Shown here: piece by piece, positions 16,790 to 27,896 of the stretch
How the letters are laid out: each line of letters begins with the position of its first letter
How positions within the stretch are numbered: position 1 is the first letter of the stretch
Assembly (NCBI GenBank): GCA_022865355.1
Contig: JALHST010000028.1
Location: 1 to 32,914, forward strand
Origin: Maribacter sp.
Lineage (GTDB): Bacteria > Bacteroidota > Bacteroidia > Flavobacteriales > Flavobacteriaceae
Reading direction: 5' to 3'
DNA: 32,914 nt
Position numbers and translations under genes: made by a program
Notes under the pieces: model-generated
Told to the model about the DNA's origin: nothing
The model's input: only the letters and a program-made list of their open reading frames with translations
Database searches by the model: none

Positions 16790-17377
16790 TTAACAGAAGC
16801 TGTCATTTTTACTATCTTCTGTCCATGTATACTCGATTTGTTTTGCTACTTGTCGTGCGACATCAATTCCGTGTATGTCTTTTAAAAAATCCAGGGTCAT
16901 ATCCATTCCGGCACTTACTCCTGAAGAAGTATAAAATTTTTCGTCAACGACCCATCTAGCCTTTCGTATCCAATTCACATTTTTACCATTGGTTATAACC
17001 CAATCAAAGGCTATTTTATTGGTTGTTGCGTTTTTAAAATCCAGCAATCCGGTCCTTGCCAATAAAGCACTGCCCGTACAAACTGTCAGTACATAGTTAC
17101 ATACTTCGGATATTTCCCGGATGGTTTTCACAAGGGATTTATTTTCGACTTCTTTTCGGGTACCATAACCCCCTGGGATCAGAAAAATGTCGACGCCGGT
17201 TTTAATTTCTTCCAATTTTTTGGTGAAAATCGTAACTCCATGGCTATTGGATATATCGCCACCAGATAATGAATAGAATTTAATCGTATAATCGTTTTTA
17301 AGGCGCCCTAGAATTTCCACAGGACCAAAAACGTCTAACGTTTCAAAATCTTCAAAAAGCAAAATAGCTACATCCAT
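16790..17377 (-). CDS. DJ-1/PfpI-family protein
   Basis: 195 aa without a leader, so cytoplasmic. The order of motifs is standard for the class I glutamine-amidotransferase-like DJ-1/PfpI fold: MDVAILLFEDFETLDVFGP at the N-terminus, IFLIPGGYGTR at ~64-74, and the nucleophile elbow LTVCTGSALLARTGLL with Cys100. The C-terminus (VSAGMDMTLDFLKDIHG) matches isocyanide-hydratase-like and AraC-sensor-like members, where the fold may act as hydratase, glyoxalase or ligand sensor; the activity here is open. The gene is noticeably AT-rich between GC-rich neighbours of opposite or equal strand, which suggests separate origin. Confidence 0.85.
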   Translation of the reverse strand: MDVAILLFEDFETLDVFGPVEILGRLKNDYTIKFYSLSGGDISNSHGVTIFTKKLEEIKTGVDIFLIPGGYGTRKEVENKSLVKTIREISEVCNYVLTVCTGSALLARTGLLDFKNATTNKIAFDWVITNGKNVNWIRKARWVVDEKFYTSSGVSAGMDMTLDFLKDIHGIDVARQVAKQIEYTWTEDSKNDSFC

Positions 17378-17536
17378 CTTTTCCTATTTTATTTTATGCC
17401 AACACAGGCTTATAATCCTTAACTAATTTCGGAATTTATAGTTAATTACCCTTCAATTCTTACAAGATTACCAATAATTTGAAGTAAACCCTAAACCACT
17501 TAAAACATCAGAGACAATTATGAAATCAAAATGGTT

Positions 17537-18700
17537 TCACCCAAACCTCTCCGAGCCTAAAAACCCAATCGGGTGGTCGGTGGTGCCGGATAAACAAAGA
17601 TCCGCCAGAATTTCGCCGATCAGCGGCACAAATTTAAAGCCATGGCCGCTAAAGCCGCAGGCCACACTTACGTTGGGGTGGGTTTTGGAATTTTCGACAA
17701 TAAAATGTCCATCGTCACTATAGGTATAAAGACAGGGTTTGGTGGCCAACAGCGAGCCATAGCCTTCGGGGAGAAAGCGGCGCATAAAGTCCGTGATGGG
17801 TTGCGCCTCGGTATCCTCCTCAAACTCATGCAGGGCATAGGGATCGATTGCTTCCCCGGGTTCATGGTAGCCGACCTTTACGCCCAGGGGAGAAGCCGTA
17901 TCGTTTATAGCCACCAAGGGAAAGCCATAAAAGGCGCCCGGCCGGTCGGGGACGACATAGAGAAAGCAGGGGAATTTCTTACCGGTAAAAAGAGCCGGTC
18001 TTTTTGGTGCGAACCAGGAGGTGATCTGCCGGCGCGGGACCAAGGTATAGGGGAGATCGGGCAACAGCGCCGGGGTAAAGGCGCCCGCCGTACAAATCAG
18101 TTTTTTGGCTACATAGGTGGCGTTTTGGGTGGTGACGGTTACGCCTGCCCCGGTGGTAGTCCACTTGGCTACCCGTTGGTTTTCAAGCAGGGTAGCCCCA
18201 GCCTGTTTGGCCAAGTCGGCATACAGGCGTACGACCTGTTCGGGCACCACATAGCCGGAATCGGGTTCAAAGAGCACTTCATAATTTGTTGGGACCCTAA
18301 AAGCGGGGTAGCGCGCTTGGCACTCAGTTGTCGACAATTTGGTCAAGGGAATGCCGTATTTTTTGGCGGAGTACTTGACGCCTTCCAACAGTTCATCTTT
18401 TTTAGGGCCGAGGTAGAGGAGTCCGGTTTTATGAAAGATGGTTTGCCCCGTTTTTTGTTCGAGTTCGCCCCATAGGTCATAGGCTTTATTGAGCAACGGC
18501 ACATAGTCGGGATGTTCAAAATACGCCTTGCGCACCATACGCGTACGCCCCGCATGCGAGCCATTTTCGTGGGCGATGGTAAACTGTTCCAAACCCAGCA
18601 CCTTCACGCCCCGTTCGGCTAGGGCATGACACGTGGCCGCCCCCATGGAGCCGACCCCCATTACGATGACATCATAACGTTGCTCTGCCAAACTTTTCAA
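17537..18700 (-). CDS. Sarcosine oxidase / N-methyl-L-tryptophan oxidase-type flavoenzyme
   Basis: 387 aa. The FAD-binding GxGxxG (MGVGSMGAATCHALAERG, residues 15-20 of the motif) is at the N-terminus, followed by the acidic end of the Rossmann beta-alpha-beta (LGLEQF) and the ENGSHAGRTRMVRKAYFEHPDYV segment characteristic of monomeric sarcosine oxidase (MSOX) and SolA. Cys323 in KPCLYTYS occupies the position of the covalent 8-alpha-S-cysteinyl FAD link, and CGFSGHGFKFVP near the C-terminus is the conserved flavin-contacting loop. The expected reaction is O2-dependent demethylation of an N-methyl amino acid, giving formaldehyde and H2O2. Substrate cannot be told from sequence. The small lipoprotein gene lies 76 bp upstream on the same strand. 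Confidence 0.88.
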   Translation of the reverse strand: MKSLAEQRYDVIVMGVGSMGAATCHALAERGVKVLGLEQFTIAHENGSHAGRTRMVRKAYFEHPDYVPLLNKAYDLWGELEQKTGQTIFHKTGLLYLGPKKDELLEGVKYSAKKYGIPLTKLSTTECQARYPAFRVPTNYEVLFEPDSGYVVPEQVVRLYADLAKQAGATLLENQRVAKWTTTGAGVTVTTQNATYVAKKLICTAGAFTPALLPDLPYTLVPRRQITSWFAPKRPALFTGKKFPCFLYVVPDRPGAFYGFPLVAINDTASPLGVKVGYHEPGEAIDPYALHEFEEDTEAQPITDFMRRFLPEGYGSLLATKPCLYTYSDDGHFIVENSKTHPNVSVACGFSGHGFKFVPLIGEILADLCLSGTTDHPIGFLGSERFG

Positions 18701-18776
18701 TTTTTATACCTATACCCAAATGATTTCGCCCCGGCCTTTGCCTTCCACACGGCACACAGTCTTGGCATGGCCCCCC

Positions 18777-19184
18777 CTATCGAGTAAAACGATTGACGAC
18801 CACATCCAAGGTACCGTCTTTATACCGATCGACCACCGCTTTCAATATAAGGGTATTTTGCGTGAGCTCCTTGATCTCCGAAACCGTGGTATCAAAGCCC
18901 GAGACAAAGGTAATCTGGTTCGAATTCATCGTGTAGGTGTCATAGAGATACCCGTCCTCGCAGTCCTGATAGAAGTAGAGGATAAGTCCGCCCCCCGGGG
19001 TAAACTCTATGTAATCCTGCTTGATGTCCTCACAACCATAATCCTGTTGTACGATGGCGGTCCGCTCCCCATTCACCTCGATGTAGTCATAATACCATTT
19101 CCCGAGCAGGCTGGCTTCCGCCAGGGGTTCCTCCCCCGACGTACAGGCGGATAAGAGCAATAGCAAGATAAGGACCTTTTTCAC
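18777..19184 (-). CDS. Small lipocalin-like lipoprotein
   Basis: The GTG at 19184 gives a 135-aa protein with a short leader (VKKVLILLLLLSAC) and lipobox Cys14. A beta-rich domain follows (LLGKWYYDYIEVNG, then DYIEFTPGGGLILYFYQDCE and DTYTMNSNQITFV), like lipocalin-type small lipoproteins common in Bacteroidota. A longer frame to 19274 exists, but its 30 extra residues (CSLFIVYCSLFIVHC repeats) are only translation of the adjacent heptamer tract, so the later start is preferred. It may be cotranscribed with the flavoenzyme gene. Function is unknown. Confidence 0.65.
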   Translation of the reverse strand: MKKVLILLLLLSACTSGEEPLAEASLLGKWYYDYIEVNGERTAIVQQDYGCEDIKQDYIEFTPGGGLILYFYQDCEDGYLYDTYTMNSNQITFVSGFDTTVSEIKELTQNTLILKAVVDRYKDGTLDVVVNRFTR

Positions 19185-19204
19185 GTGCGATGGTTTGATT
19201 AAAA

Positions 19205-19331
19205 ATAACAATAAACAATGAACAATAAACAATGAACAATAAACAATGAACAATGAACAATGAACAATTAACAATTATCAGTGAACAGTAAGCAGTAGGC
19301 AGTAGGCAGTGAGCAGTAATCAGTGAGCCGT
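19205..19331. repeat. Heptamer repeat tract 3 (CAATGAA then CAGTNNN)
   Basis: About 18 imperfect 7-bp units: first AACAATAAACAATG-type units, then CAGTGAA, CAGTAAG, CAGTAGG and CAGTAAT. It is the same repeat family as the tracts at 14117 and 14341. It lies immediately upstream of the lipoprotein start at 19184 on the minus strand, where a promoter would be expected. Confidence 0.85.
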
Positions 19332-19449
19332 AAAGTATAACCGAAATGGGGATTAAAAGCGAGTCCAAGTGCAGTTTGAGTGGACTCACGGGATTTTTTT
19401 GGATCAAATTTTGGTGGATTTTCTAAAGAATTTGATCATAGCAATACAC

Positions 19450-19617
19450 TCTTCCCCTCTTGGGAGGGGCCAGGGGTGGGTTTCATCCCCAATATCCTTT
19501 GTTTGATCGCAATCGAATCGCTATCCCTTGCTCCCGGCTTTTTGTATAATTTTGGTAGAGTATGACCCACCCCTTTATCTCCTCCAAGGAGGGGAGGGCT
19601 TGGTTGCTAGGGTTGAT
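19450..19617. mobile_element. MITE-like ~170-bp element, copy A
   Basis: The left end TCCCCTCTTGGGAGGGG..AGGGGTGGGTTTCAT and the reverse complement of the right end (CCCTCCCCTCCTTGGAGG then GATAAAGGGGTGGGTC) form ~33-bp imperfect terminal inverted repeats, each containing its own short hairpin. The centre includes CTCCCGGCTTTTTGTATAAT. Copy B at 22286-22455 has the same order and orientation with roughly 80% identity by eye. No coding capacity was seen, so it would be non-autonomous. No clear target-site duplication was found, so a plain dispersed repeat is also possible. Confidence 0.65.
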
Positions 19618-19669
19618 GGCAGACATGATTGAAATGGCTATTGCGATAAGAAGGTTTTCCCGCGCGCCC

Positions 19670-19687
19670 TCCCGATAGTTATCGGGA
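19670..19687. repeat. Palindrome variant TCCCGATAGTTATCGGGA
   Basis: This differs by one base in the centre from the perfect palindrome at 7681-7698. It is extragenic, between MITE-like copy A and the DUF6090 gene. Confidence 0.6.
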
Positions 19688-19794
19688 GATGGCAGGGGTT
19701 TCCGAGCGCAGTTGGTTTCACATTTATCAATTTCGTACATTCCGTTCAACCCAATCTAGGGTATCCCATTTAGGAAGAAAGCCATGGTTTGACT

Positions 19795-20607
19795 TTATTC
19801 TGGTGCCATTTCTTTAGCAATCAAATGTAGAATCTTTTCCACAACATTTTTAAGGGCCATCATTTGGATTTTGGAGATGTGATTCAGATTTAGCATATCA
19901 GTAGTCTGGTTTTCCAACGCGGCCAATTCTGCAGGGAACATTATTATCTCCTTTTGAGGGGCTATTTTCGAAGGTCCGAAGGAAAGATGCTCATAGGCCC
20001 TTCCAAAGTTCATTATTTTATTTGATTTCTCGTCCGCCGCACCTATGATAGACATGTTTCTATACGAGAAGTTTTCCTTTAAATACGGGATAAATGCCTC
20101 ATCCCGTACCTTTCTCCAGATGAGCTCCTCTTCGGTGGCGGCCACAATATCCCCACTCCAGCCCGAGATGAGTTGCCTTAGTTCGTCATTGCGTATCAAA
20201 TACAGTTTCCCTGAGTTGATCAGGTCATTGGTCACCCCCAAGGACGCATCGAAGGTCGGCGCGGTCAGGGTATAGGAAAGATACCGGTTCAATGAATCTA
20301 TATTCTTATAGTTTCCGGGGTCGTCGATGATTTCAAAAATTTTGAACCCACTTTACACGATTTTTTGGTGCAGGAATATTTTGTCGTTGATCTGGTCACG
20401 GTTGGCCTCAAATTCAGCCTTTAATTGTTTCAATACCTGTTGCTCCTCTTTGCGGTCATTTCGTTCCTGGTTCCAGGCATTCACCTGTACGGCCAATAAG
20501 ATGCCGATCATCACAAGGGCAACCTCGCCCAGGGCATACAGCAGATACCGGGTTACTTTGTTCCCTGAGAGTTGGTTCTGACGGATATTTCTAAAGAATT
20601 TAAGCAT
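19795..20607 (-). pseudogene. DUF6090 gene interrupted by one nonsense codon
   Basis: The frame starts at 20607 with the DUF6090 signature (MLKFFRNIRQNQLSGNKVTR, then YLLYALGEVALVMIGILLAV and QVNAWNQERNDRKEEQ), reaches TAA at 20353-20355, and continues in the same frame as SGFKIFEIIDDPGNYKNID, LGVTNDLINSGKLYLIRNDE and so on to a stop at 19795. Apart from that codon all 270 positions are open and family-like, including the 'F...TNDLI.SG.L.LI.N..LR..ISGW' block. A single substitution (for example from GAA, CAA or AAA) explains it. The protein would be membrane-anchored by one N-terminal helix with a large soluble part. It begins 12 bp after the amidohydrolase stop, so the two were probably one operon. 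Confidence 0.8.
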
Positions 20608-20619
20608 AGGCCGTTACTT

Positions 20620-22044
20620 TCAATCGAGTCCGATTTTGCCTTGTACCGAGTCGAAGATTTTTTTCGAATCAAAGCCGACCCCGTTTTTAAAAACCAGTTC
20701 GGTCTTTCGGATGTTCGAAATAGCTTGGGTCAAGTCGCCATCGATCAGGATCAGATCGGCCTTTTTTCCAACTTCTACTGTCCCAGTTTCTTTTTCGATC
20801 CCTAAATATTGGGCCCCGTTGTAGGTGGCCAACTTTATGGCCTCCTCGATAGGAAAGCCTGTTTCGATCAGCATTTCGATCAAATGCCGGTTCGAATAGC
20901 CGGCTATGGTTTTTCCACTGCCCGTGGGATCGGTCCCCACCGTAAGCTTGCCCCCCAGTTCATGAAATTTTAGGACCCGTTTCATCTCTTTCCTAAAAGC
21001 CAGGGTGCGAAGGGAATCGTCTTTGGTGGCGATGTTTTGATCATAGATCGTTTGCATCTGATCGAGCAGATAGGGGGCGAGTGCTTCCGCTGCGCCGCCG
21101 GGCACGACTTCCCGGTCGGTGAAGGGCTCGAACGGATTTGGGGTATAGGTCAGGGTCACCTTTTTTTCGATGAGGTATTTCATCAGATCCAATAATTTCG
21201 GATCGTTTTCATCGAGTTCCAACAATGACCGCCCCCCGTTGACACATTGGTTTTCCGGTTTGTCGGCCACAAAATCGGTGGCCGCCATAAAGCTGTGCTC
21301 CAAATTGTCGATTCCCAATTCGGCGGCCTCCCGGTAGGTAATCGAGCATAAATGTCCGGTTACCTTGATATTCCGTGCATGGGCGACCGCAATGATTTTT
21401 TTCAGGTCTTCTTTGGTGATGTTGTTATACACTTTCACCGAGGTAACGCCCTTGACAAACCAATAGTCCAGCCATTTTTCAATATCCTCATCGCCATAAA
21501 GCGATTGTATTTGGGGGATAAAACCTTCGCGCTCCACGTGTGGGGTCGATACATCGATGGTCGGCCCCAAGGCTTTTCCGGCGTTGATCGCGTTTTTTAC
21601 GTTCAGATCTGAATTTGCCTCGATACTTCCGGCCGTCCTCATCGTGGTCACCCCAGCGGCCAAGTACATTTTCGGGAAGGTATGGGTCATGTGCACGGCC
21701 TTAAAATTGTTATCAAAGGGTTTGGCGTAAAATAAATGTTCGTGCAACATGACGAATCCAGGGAGTACGGTTTTCCCCGTGGCATCAATGACCGTGACGT
21801 TTTCAGGAAGCTGCAGTTCCCCGGCAGTTCCGATGTCGGTGATCCGTCCATTCCGCAATACGATATCTTGATGAGGTTTTAGGGCACCTCCGGTGCCATC
21901 GATGAGAAGCGCATTTTTAAGTATGATTACGCTGTCCTGGGTCTCGATAAAATCGGAAACCCGCTTTGAAAATTCCTGTGCCTGGCTATTTTTGGAAAAG
22001 GCCATCAGCACGATGGCCCATACTACAAGTAGGTTTATTTTCAT
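20620..22044 (-). CDS. Secreted imidazolonepropionase-like amidohydrolase
   Basis: 474 aa with a leader ending NSQAQ at residue 23. The metal site of the amidohydrolase superfamily is complete: His101 and His103 (MLHEHLFY), Lys203 (GVTSVKVYNN, the bridging carboxylated Lys position), His230 (VTGHLCS), His249 (NLEHSFMAA) and Asp371 (VGTDPTGSG). The last ~60 residues (GTVEVGKKADLILIDGDLTQ) close the small beta-sandwich domain. This group includes secreted dipeptidases and lactamase-like hydrolases, so it may process peptides or cyclic amides in the periplasm; the substrate is not evident. It is flanked by broken DUF6090 genes on both sides and by MITE-like elements. Confidence 0.88.
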   Translation of the reverse strand: MKINLLVVWAIVLMAFSKNSQAQEFSKRVSDFIETQDSVIILKNALLIDGTGGALKPHQDIVLRNGRITDIGTAGELQLPENVTVIDATGKTVLPGFVMLHEHLFYAKPFDNNFKAVHMTHTFPKMYLAAGVTTMRTAGSIEANSDLNVKNAINAGKALGPTIDVSTPHVEREGFIPQIQSLYGDEDIEKWLDYWFVKGVTSVKVYNNITKEDLKKIIAVAHARNIKVTGHLCSITYREAAELGIDNLEHSFMAATDFVADKPENQCVNGGRSLLELDENDPKLLDLMKYLIEKKVTLTYTPNPFEPFTDREVVPGGAAEALAPYLLDQMQTIYDQNIATKDDSLRTLAFRKEMKRVLKFHELGGKLTVGTDPTGSGKTIAGYSNRHLIEMLIETGFPIEEAIKLATYNGAQYLGIEKETGTVEVGKKADLILIDGDLTQAISNIRKTELVFKNGVGFDSKKIFDSVQGKIGLD

Positions 22045-22066
22045 ATTGTCTTTATAGCAAGCCTAC

Positions 22067-22246
22067 CTACGATCCCTTAGGGGCATTTTCAAGCTTTGTA
22101 ATGAGAAGGGAGGTTTCCTGTTTAAGTTCCTCGATTTCCTTGCTTGCGTCCTTATCGATCCAATAATGAACGGCCGCATTGCTAATATAGCGCATTTTTT
22201 TATCTCGAAGTTCGAGTAGGCTCAAACGATTTTCTTTGATTATAGG
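22067..22246 (-). pseudogene. DUF6090-like C-terminal fragment
   Basis: The minus strand reads PIIKENRLSLLELRDKK and MRYISNAAVHYWIDKDASKE, then ending ITKLENAPKGS and a TAG at 22067-22069. A TAA immediately precedes the Pro. The helical, charged pattern with a terminal 'EIEELKQETSLLITKLE' is how DUF6090-type proteins end. No head is present; about 40 bp further upstream MITE-like copy B begins. An ATG at 22195 could start a 42-aa peptide, but a truncated gene is more likely. It lies 22 bp ahead of the amidohydrolase start. Confidence 0.5.
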
Positions 22247-22285
22247 TTATCTTATTTTTCTAAGAAATTGATTTTAGCCAGAAAC

Positions 22286-22455
22286 TTTTCCCCTTTTGGG
22301 AAGGGCTAGGGGTGGGTTTCATCACCAATTTGCTTTGTTTGACCCCATCCAAATCGCTATCCTTCGCCCCCGGCTTTTTGTATAATTTTTGGTATTGTAG
22401 GACCCACCCCTTTATCCCCTCCAAGGAGGGGAGGTCTTCGTTGCTAGGGCTGATT
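22286..22455. mobile_element. MITE-like ~170-bp element, copy B
   Basis: This has the same order as copy A: a hairpin-bearing left end (TTCCCCTTTTGGGAAGGG, AGGGGTGGGTTTCATC), the shared core CCCCCGGCTTTTTGTATAAT and a right end GACCCACCCCTTTATCCCC then TCCAAGGAGGGGAGG. Downstream flank GTTGCTAGGG is also shared with copy A, so the unit extends slightly past the inverted repeats. It is in direct orientation relative to copy A, 2.7 kb away. Confidence 0.65.
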
Positions 22456-22870
22456 CCGGGTGCGATAAAAATGCCTTTAAGGAGTTTTCAAGTACTATTT
22501 ACAAGGTATGGCCCTCTAATTTGGTATACGGTCAATAATCGTTTTAATAGCGTCAAAATATTTTTCTTAATACCTCATATGTACTGTTCCATTGTGTATT
22601 TTTAATACGTGGTAGGGAGAAATGTCGCGTAACTCCATCCAATATCGGAAGATTATGACGAAACACCAATTTTTAATGTGTTCGACCGGAATGTTTTTGG
22701 GTAAAGGAAGGGTCGCGACCTGATCCCTATAGCTATCTGGAGGGGCTTTCAGCGGAGAATATGGTCCTAGGACGACATTCCGGGGTGATTGGGATCATAC
22801 ACCCTTCTTTGCGTTACTTTCGTCGGTTCCCAAAGGGAAATTTAACAAGGACCTGCGGTAAACCCTTTTA
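22456..22870. other. 415-bp gap upstream of the beta-helix gene
   Basis: No coding sequence or RNA gene was recognised. It contains a decayed palindrome (CCCTATAGCTATCTGG near 22724-22739). The segment TACTTTCG near 22816 is one mismatch from the TAnnTTTG -7 consensus and could serve the gene at 22871, but the support is weak. Confidence 0.4.
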
Positions 22871-24577
22871 ATGTCAAACCAAAAACCAATGATGATGAAA
22901 AAACTCCTAGGGACCTTATTTTTAGTTCTCCTTTTCGCAGGATGTGACCAGGAGGTGAACACACAGGAAAGTATGTTGCCGCCGGTTCAACAGCTAAACC
23001 CTGGCAAGAATTATTTGGACGGTTATTTAGCAAGGGCCTCGGACCTTGTAACCAACTTGAATACAAATGCCCAGTCTGCACAGGAGCGTTTTTCACTGGC
23101 GAACCTGCAACTTGATGAGGCAATCAGCGCGAGAAGACAATTCAGAATCGAACAAGGAACCGCTTTAAAAGACAAACCGAAAGAGGGCGAAATTCAGGTA
23201 CCGCAAGATTATCCAACGCTGCAGGAAGCCATCGATAATTCAGAACCCGATGGAAAAATAAAAGTGAAAGGAGATCTTGCCTTTGCCGAGGGCTATATTC
23301 TGGTCGATGTCCCCGGCTTACAAATCGAAGGCGAAGGGAAGGCTTCCGTCTCTGGCAGCTTTTTGATCCTCATCGAAGACAACGTTACGATCAATAAACT
23401 CGATTTAGACATCGTTTTGGTAATCGCTCCGCAAGCAGCGGGGGCGCAAATCCTAAAGAATTCCTTTACCCCATCAGTAAATACTACCAATTTCAGTGGG
23501 GTTGCCATTTTAATGATCGGGGCATCCGATTGCATGCTCAAGGATAATGACATTACCGATAAGAAAGGCAATTTGCATTGGGGTATTCTCGGATCCGATT
23601 GTCAGAACAATAGCTTTATTTCGAATACCATCTCGGGCGGACCGGCTACGGAGGGCCATATCGAGCTGTATCAATCCGCTCCGGACCAAGGCACCCGAAA
23701 TAATGTAATAAAAGACTGCAAGCTGATCAGCGGCGGAGTAGCCGTTGGGGGCTCGGCATTGCGAATTACGGGGGCACGCAGCGGCAATGTAATTTCAGGA
23801 TGTAGTGTTAAGAATGTAGCCTATAATGGCATTATTTTGCAGGGGAATAACAACCTCCTAGGACCTATTTTAGGCAACGATAATCAGATAGTGGATTGTG
23901 ATGTACAAAACTATGCAGGCTTTGGCATTCGAATGGAAAACGAATCCCATGGTCTGATTAGCAAATGCAAGGTCAACAATAAAAAAGGGGATTCAGAGGA
24001 AACCTTGGGTTCGGAAGGCATAGGCCTCTTCGGGACCGATGGAACGATCGTCGATTGCAGTTCAAGCAGCAATAATGGGGGCGGCATCGTAGTATTTGGG
24101 AATCCGTTTGGAACTGGAAGTTCGAATGCCATCCTGAATTGTAAGGCGAACGACAATCGTTATTTTGGCATCTTTTATTTTGGTGGCGGGGAGGAAAATG
24201 CGACTGCCGTCATCAAGGATTGCGAAGCCAATAATAATACGGATCTTGACAATTGGGGAAGTATTCTGTTACAATCTACGGGTACGAGTTCGACCTATAC
24301 GATTTCAAAATGTAAAATCAACGACAATGCTGGCGCGTGTTCGGCAGGTCTTGTCGCGTATGCCGATCCGGGTTTTTCGGCGAATTGGATCATTGAGGAC
24401 AATGACATATCCAAAAATTTTGTGGGCATCTACCTTGAAAATGCCACCATGGCAACCCTTTCCCATAACAAGGCAAAGAAGAATAGCAGGTGTGATCTGG
24501 ATCAAGTGAATACCTCCGGTACGGTATTGCAAAGCAACCAATTTGAACGCAGCTGTATCGACCAAACCTGTGATTGA
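22871..24577 (+). CDS. Right-handed parallel beta-helix lipoprotein
   Basis: 568 aa from the ATG at 22871; ATGs at 22889, 22892 and 22895 are in frame and the last gives the tightest leader (MKKLLGTLFLVLLFAGC). The lipobox Cys is residue 25 from the first ATG. Residues ~30-110 are a helical, charged linker. From ~115 (YPTLQEAIDNSEPDGKIKVKG) a NosD/pectate-lyase-like helix begins, with PbH1 coils such as NNSFISNTISGGPATEG, GNVISGCSVKNVAYNGI, GLISKCKVNN and AILNCKANDNRYFGIFYFGG, up to ~550. Cys recurs at one coil position. Such surface proteins bind or cleave polysaccharide; no catalytic set is obvious here. It stands alone, followed 298 bp later by katG. Confidence 0.85.
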   Translation: MSNQKPMMMKKLLGTLFLVLLFAGCDQEVNTQESMLPPVQQLNPGKNYLDGYLARASDLVTNLNTNAQSAQERFSLANLQLDEAISARRQFRIEQGTALKDKPKEGEIQVPQDYPTLQEAIDNSEPDGKIKVKGDLAFAEGYILVDVPGLQIEGEGKASVSGSFLILIEDNVTINKLDLDIVLVIAPQAAGAQILKNSFTPSVNTTNFSGVAILMIGASDCMLKDNDITDKKGNLHWGILGSDCQNNSFISNTISGGPATEGHIELYQSAPDQGTRNNVIKDCKLISGGVAVGGSALRITGARSGNVISGCSVKNVAYNGIILQGNNNLLGPILGNDNQIVDCDVQNYAGFGIRMENESHGLISKCKVNNKKGDSEETLGSEGIGLFGTDGTIVDCSSSSNNGGGIVVFGNPFGTGSSNAILNCKANDNRYFGIFYFGGGEENATAVIKDCEANNNTDLDNWGSILLQSTGTSSTYTISKCKINDNAGACSAGLVAYADPGFSANWIIEDNDISKNFVGIYLENATMATLSHNKAKKNSRCDLDQVNTSGTVLQSNQFERSCIDQTCD

Positions 24578-27128
<2,551 letters not shown>

Positions 27129-27170
27129 AAAGCACGGAAGGGAAGCAAAACGTATATTGCTATGAAAGTA

Positions 27171-27204
27171 AAAAAGGCGGCCTGGGAATGGGCCGCTTTT
27201 TTTT
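27171..27204 (+). terminator. Rho-independent terminator of katG
   Basis: GCGGCC and GGCCGC form a GC-rich stem around an 8-nt loop (TGGGAATG); it is followed by eight T residues and preceded by A residues that extend the stem. Confidence 0.85.
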
Positions 27205-27279
27205 ATGGGATCGAAATTATAAACAAGGTTCAAGGCCTGATTTGATGAACTCGTATCAAAGAATACATCGACCTTGGGA

Positions 27280-27810
27280 TCATTCCAGGGTGATGGTATC
27301 GATCAGGAGTTTGAATTTTTCGGACCTTTTATTCCCGATCAAAAAAGCGATTTCTTCCAGGGTATCCTGTGAAAAATTAGGTAGGTCGAGTTTCCGGCCC
27401 CGAAACGAAGGGTACATAGTCTTCAGCGGAATTTCAATGTCCTCCCAGGCCCCGGAAGTTGTAAAATAGGCTACATACGAATAATAAGTACCCACAGCAT
27501 CCTTTATCCTAAGTTGGTAATTCTTGCCATCGCCTTTTAATCGCAAACGGATCTTGGTGTCAGGGGTTACCTTTATTTTTTTGAAGGGATAGCGTACCGA
27601 GGAGAATCCCCCGTTATTTTCCAAAGAGATCGTACCTTCAAATACCCCATGACCCTCCCGACTCAGGAGGAAGGTTCCCGATGACTTACCGCCCATCACC
27701 CCGTCGTCCATGATTTTCCAATCTTGGAGTTCCGAATTTTCATTGAAATCAAATAGCGGCTCCCGGCCCATGGAAAGGGTCAAGATAATGCCGCCTAAAA
27801 AATATTTCAT
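27280..27810 (-). CDS. CIA30-family protein
   Basis: 176 aa. After a short hydrophobic N-terminus (MKYFLGGIILTLSMG) comes a beta-sandwich domain of the complex I intermediate-associated protein 30 family (PF08547): FDFNENSELQDWKIMDDGVM, GGKSSGTFLL, FEGTISLENNGGFSSVR, LRLKGDGKNYQLRIKD and GRKLDLPNFSQDTLEEIAFL. In eukaryotes CIA30 helps assemble complex I; bacterial homologues are stand-alone carbohydrate-binding-like folds of unknown role. The DNA between it and the next minus-strand gene is short, so it may be cotranscribed with the membrane protein upstream. Confidence 0.85.
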   Translation of the reverse strand: MKYFLGGIILTLSMGREPLFDFNENSELQDWKIMDDGVMGGKSSGTFLLSREGHGVFEGTISLENNGGFSSVRYPFKKIKVTPDTKIRLRLKGDGKNYQLRIKDAVGTYYSYVAYFTTSGAWEDIEIPLKTMYPSFRGRKLDLPNFSQDTLEEIAFLIGNKRSEKFKLLIDTITLE

Positions 27811-27896
27811 ATGGGGTGCTTTTTTGATTGTGCACTGTGTGGACTGCGATTCCAGGGTTTAGGCTTTGTCAAAGCGTCTATGCGATACGATCAGAC

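Noticed and set aside
17642-18475. 277-aa plus-strand ORF
   Set aside because: It is entirely opposite the flavoenzyme gene, whose FAD motif and covalent-Cys region are unmistakable; its translation has no recognisable domain.
19185-19274. N-terminal extension of the small lipoprotein
   Set aside because: The extra 30 residues are repetitive CSLFIVYC-type translation of the heptamer tract; the GTG at 19184 starts a proper lipoprotein leader.
19361-19400. GAGTCCA...TGGACTC inverted repeat as terminator
   Set aside because: The 13-nt loop is long and the T run does not directly follow the stem.
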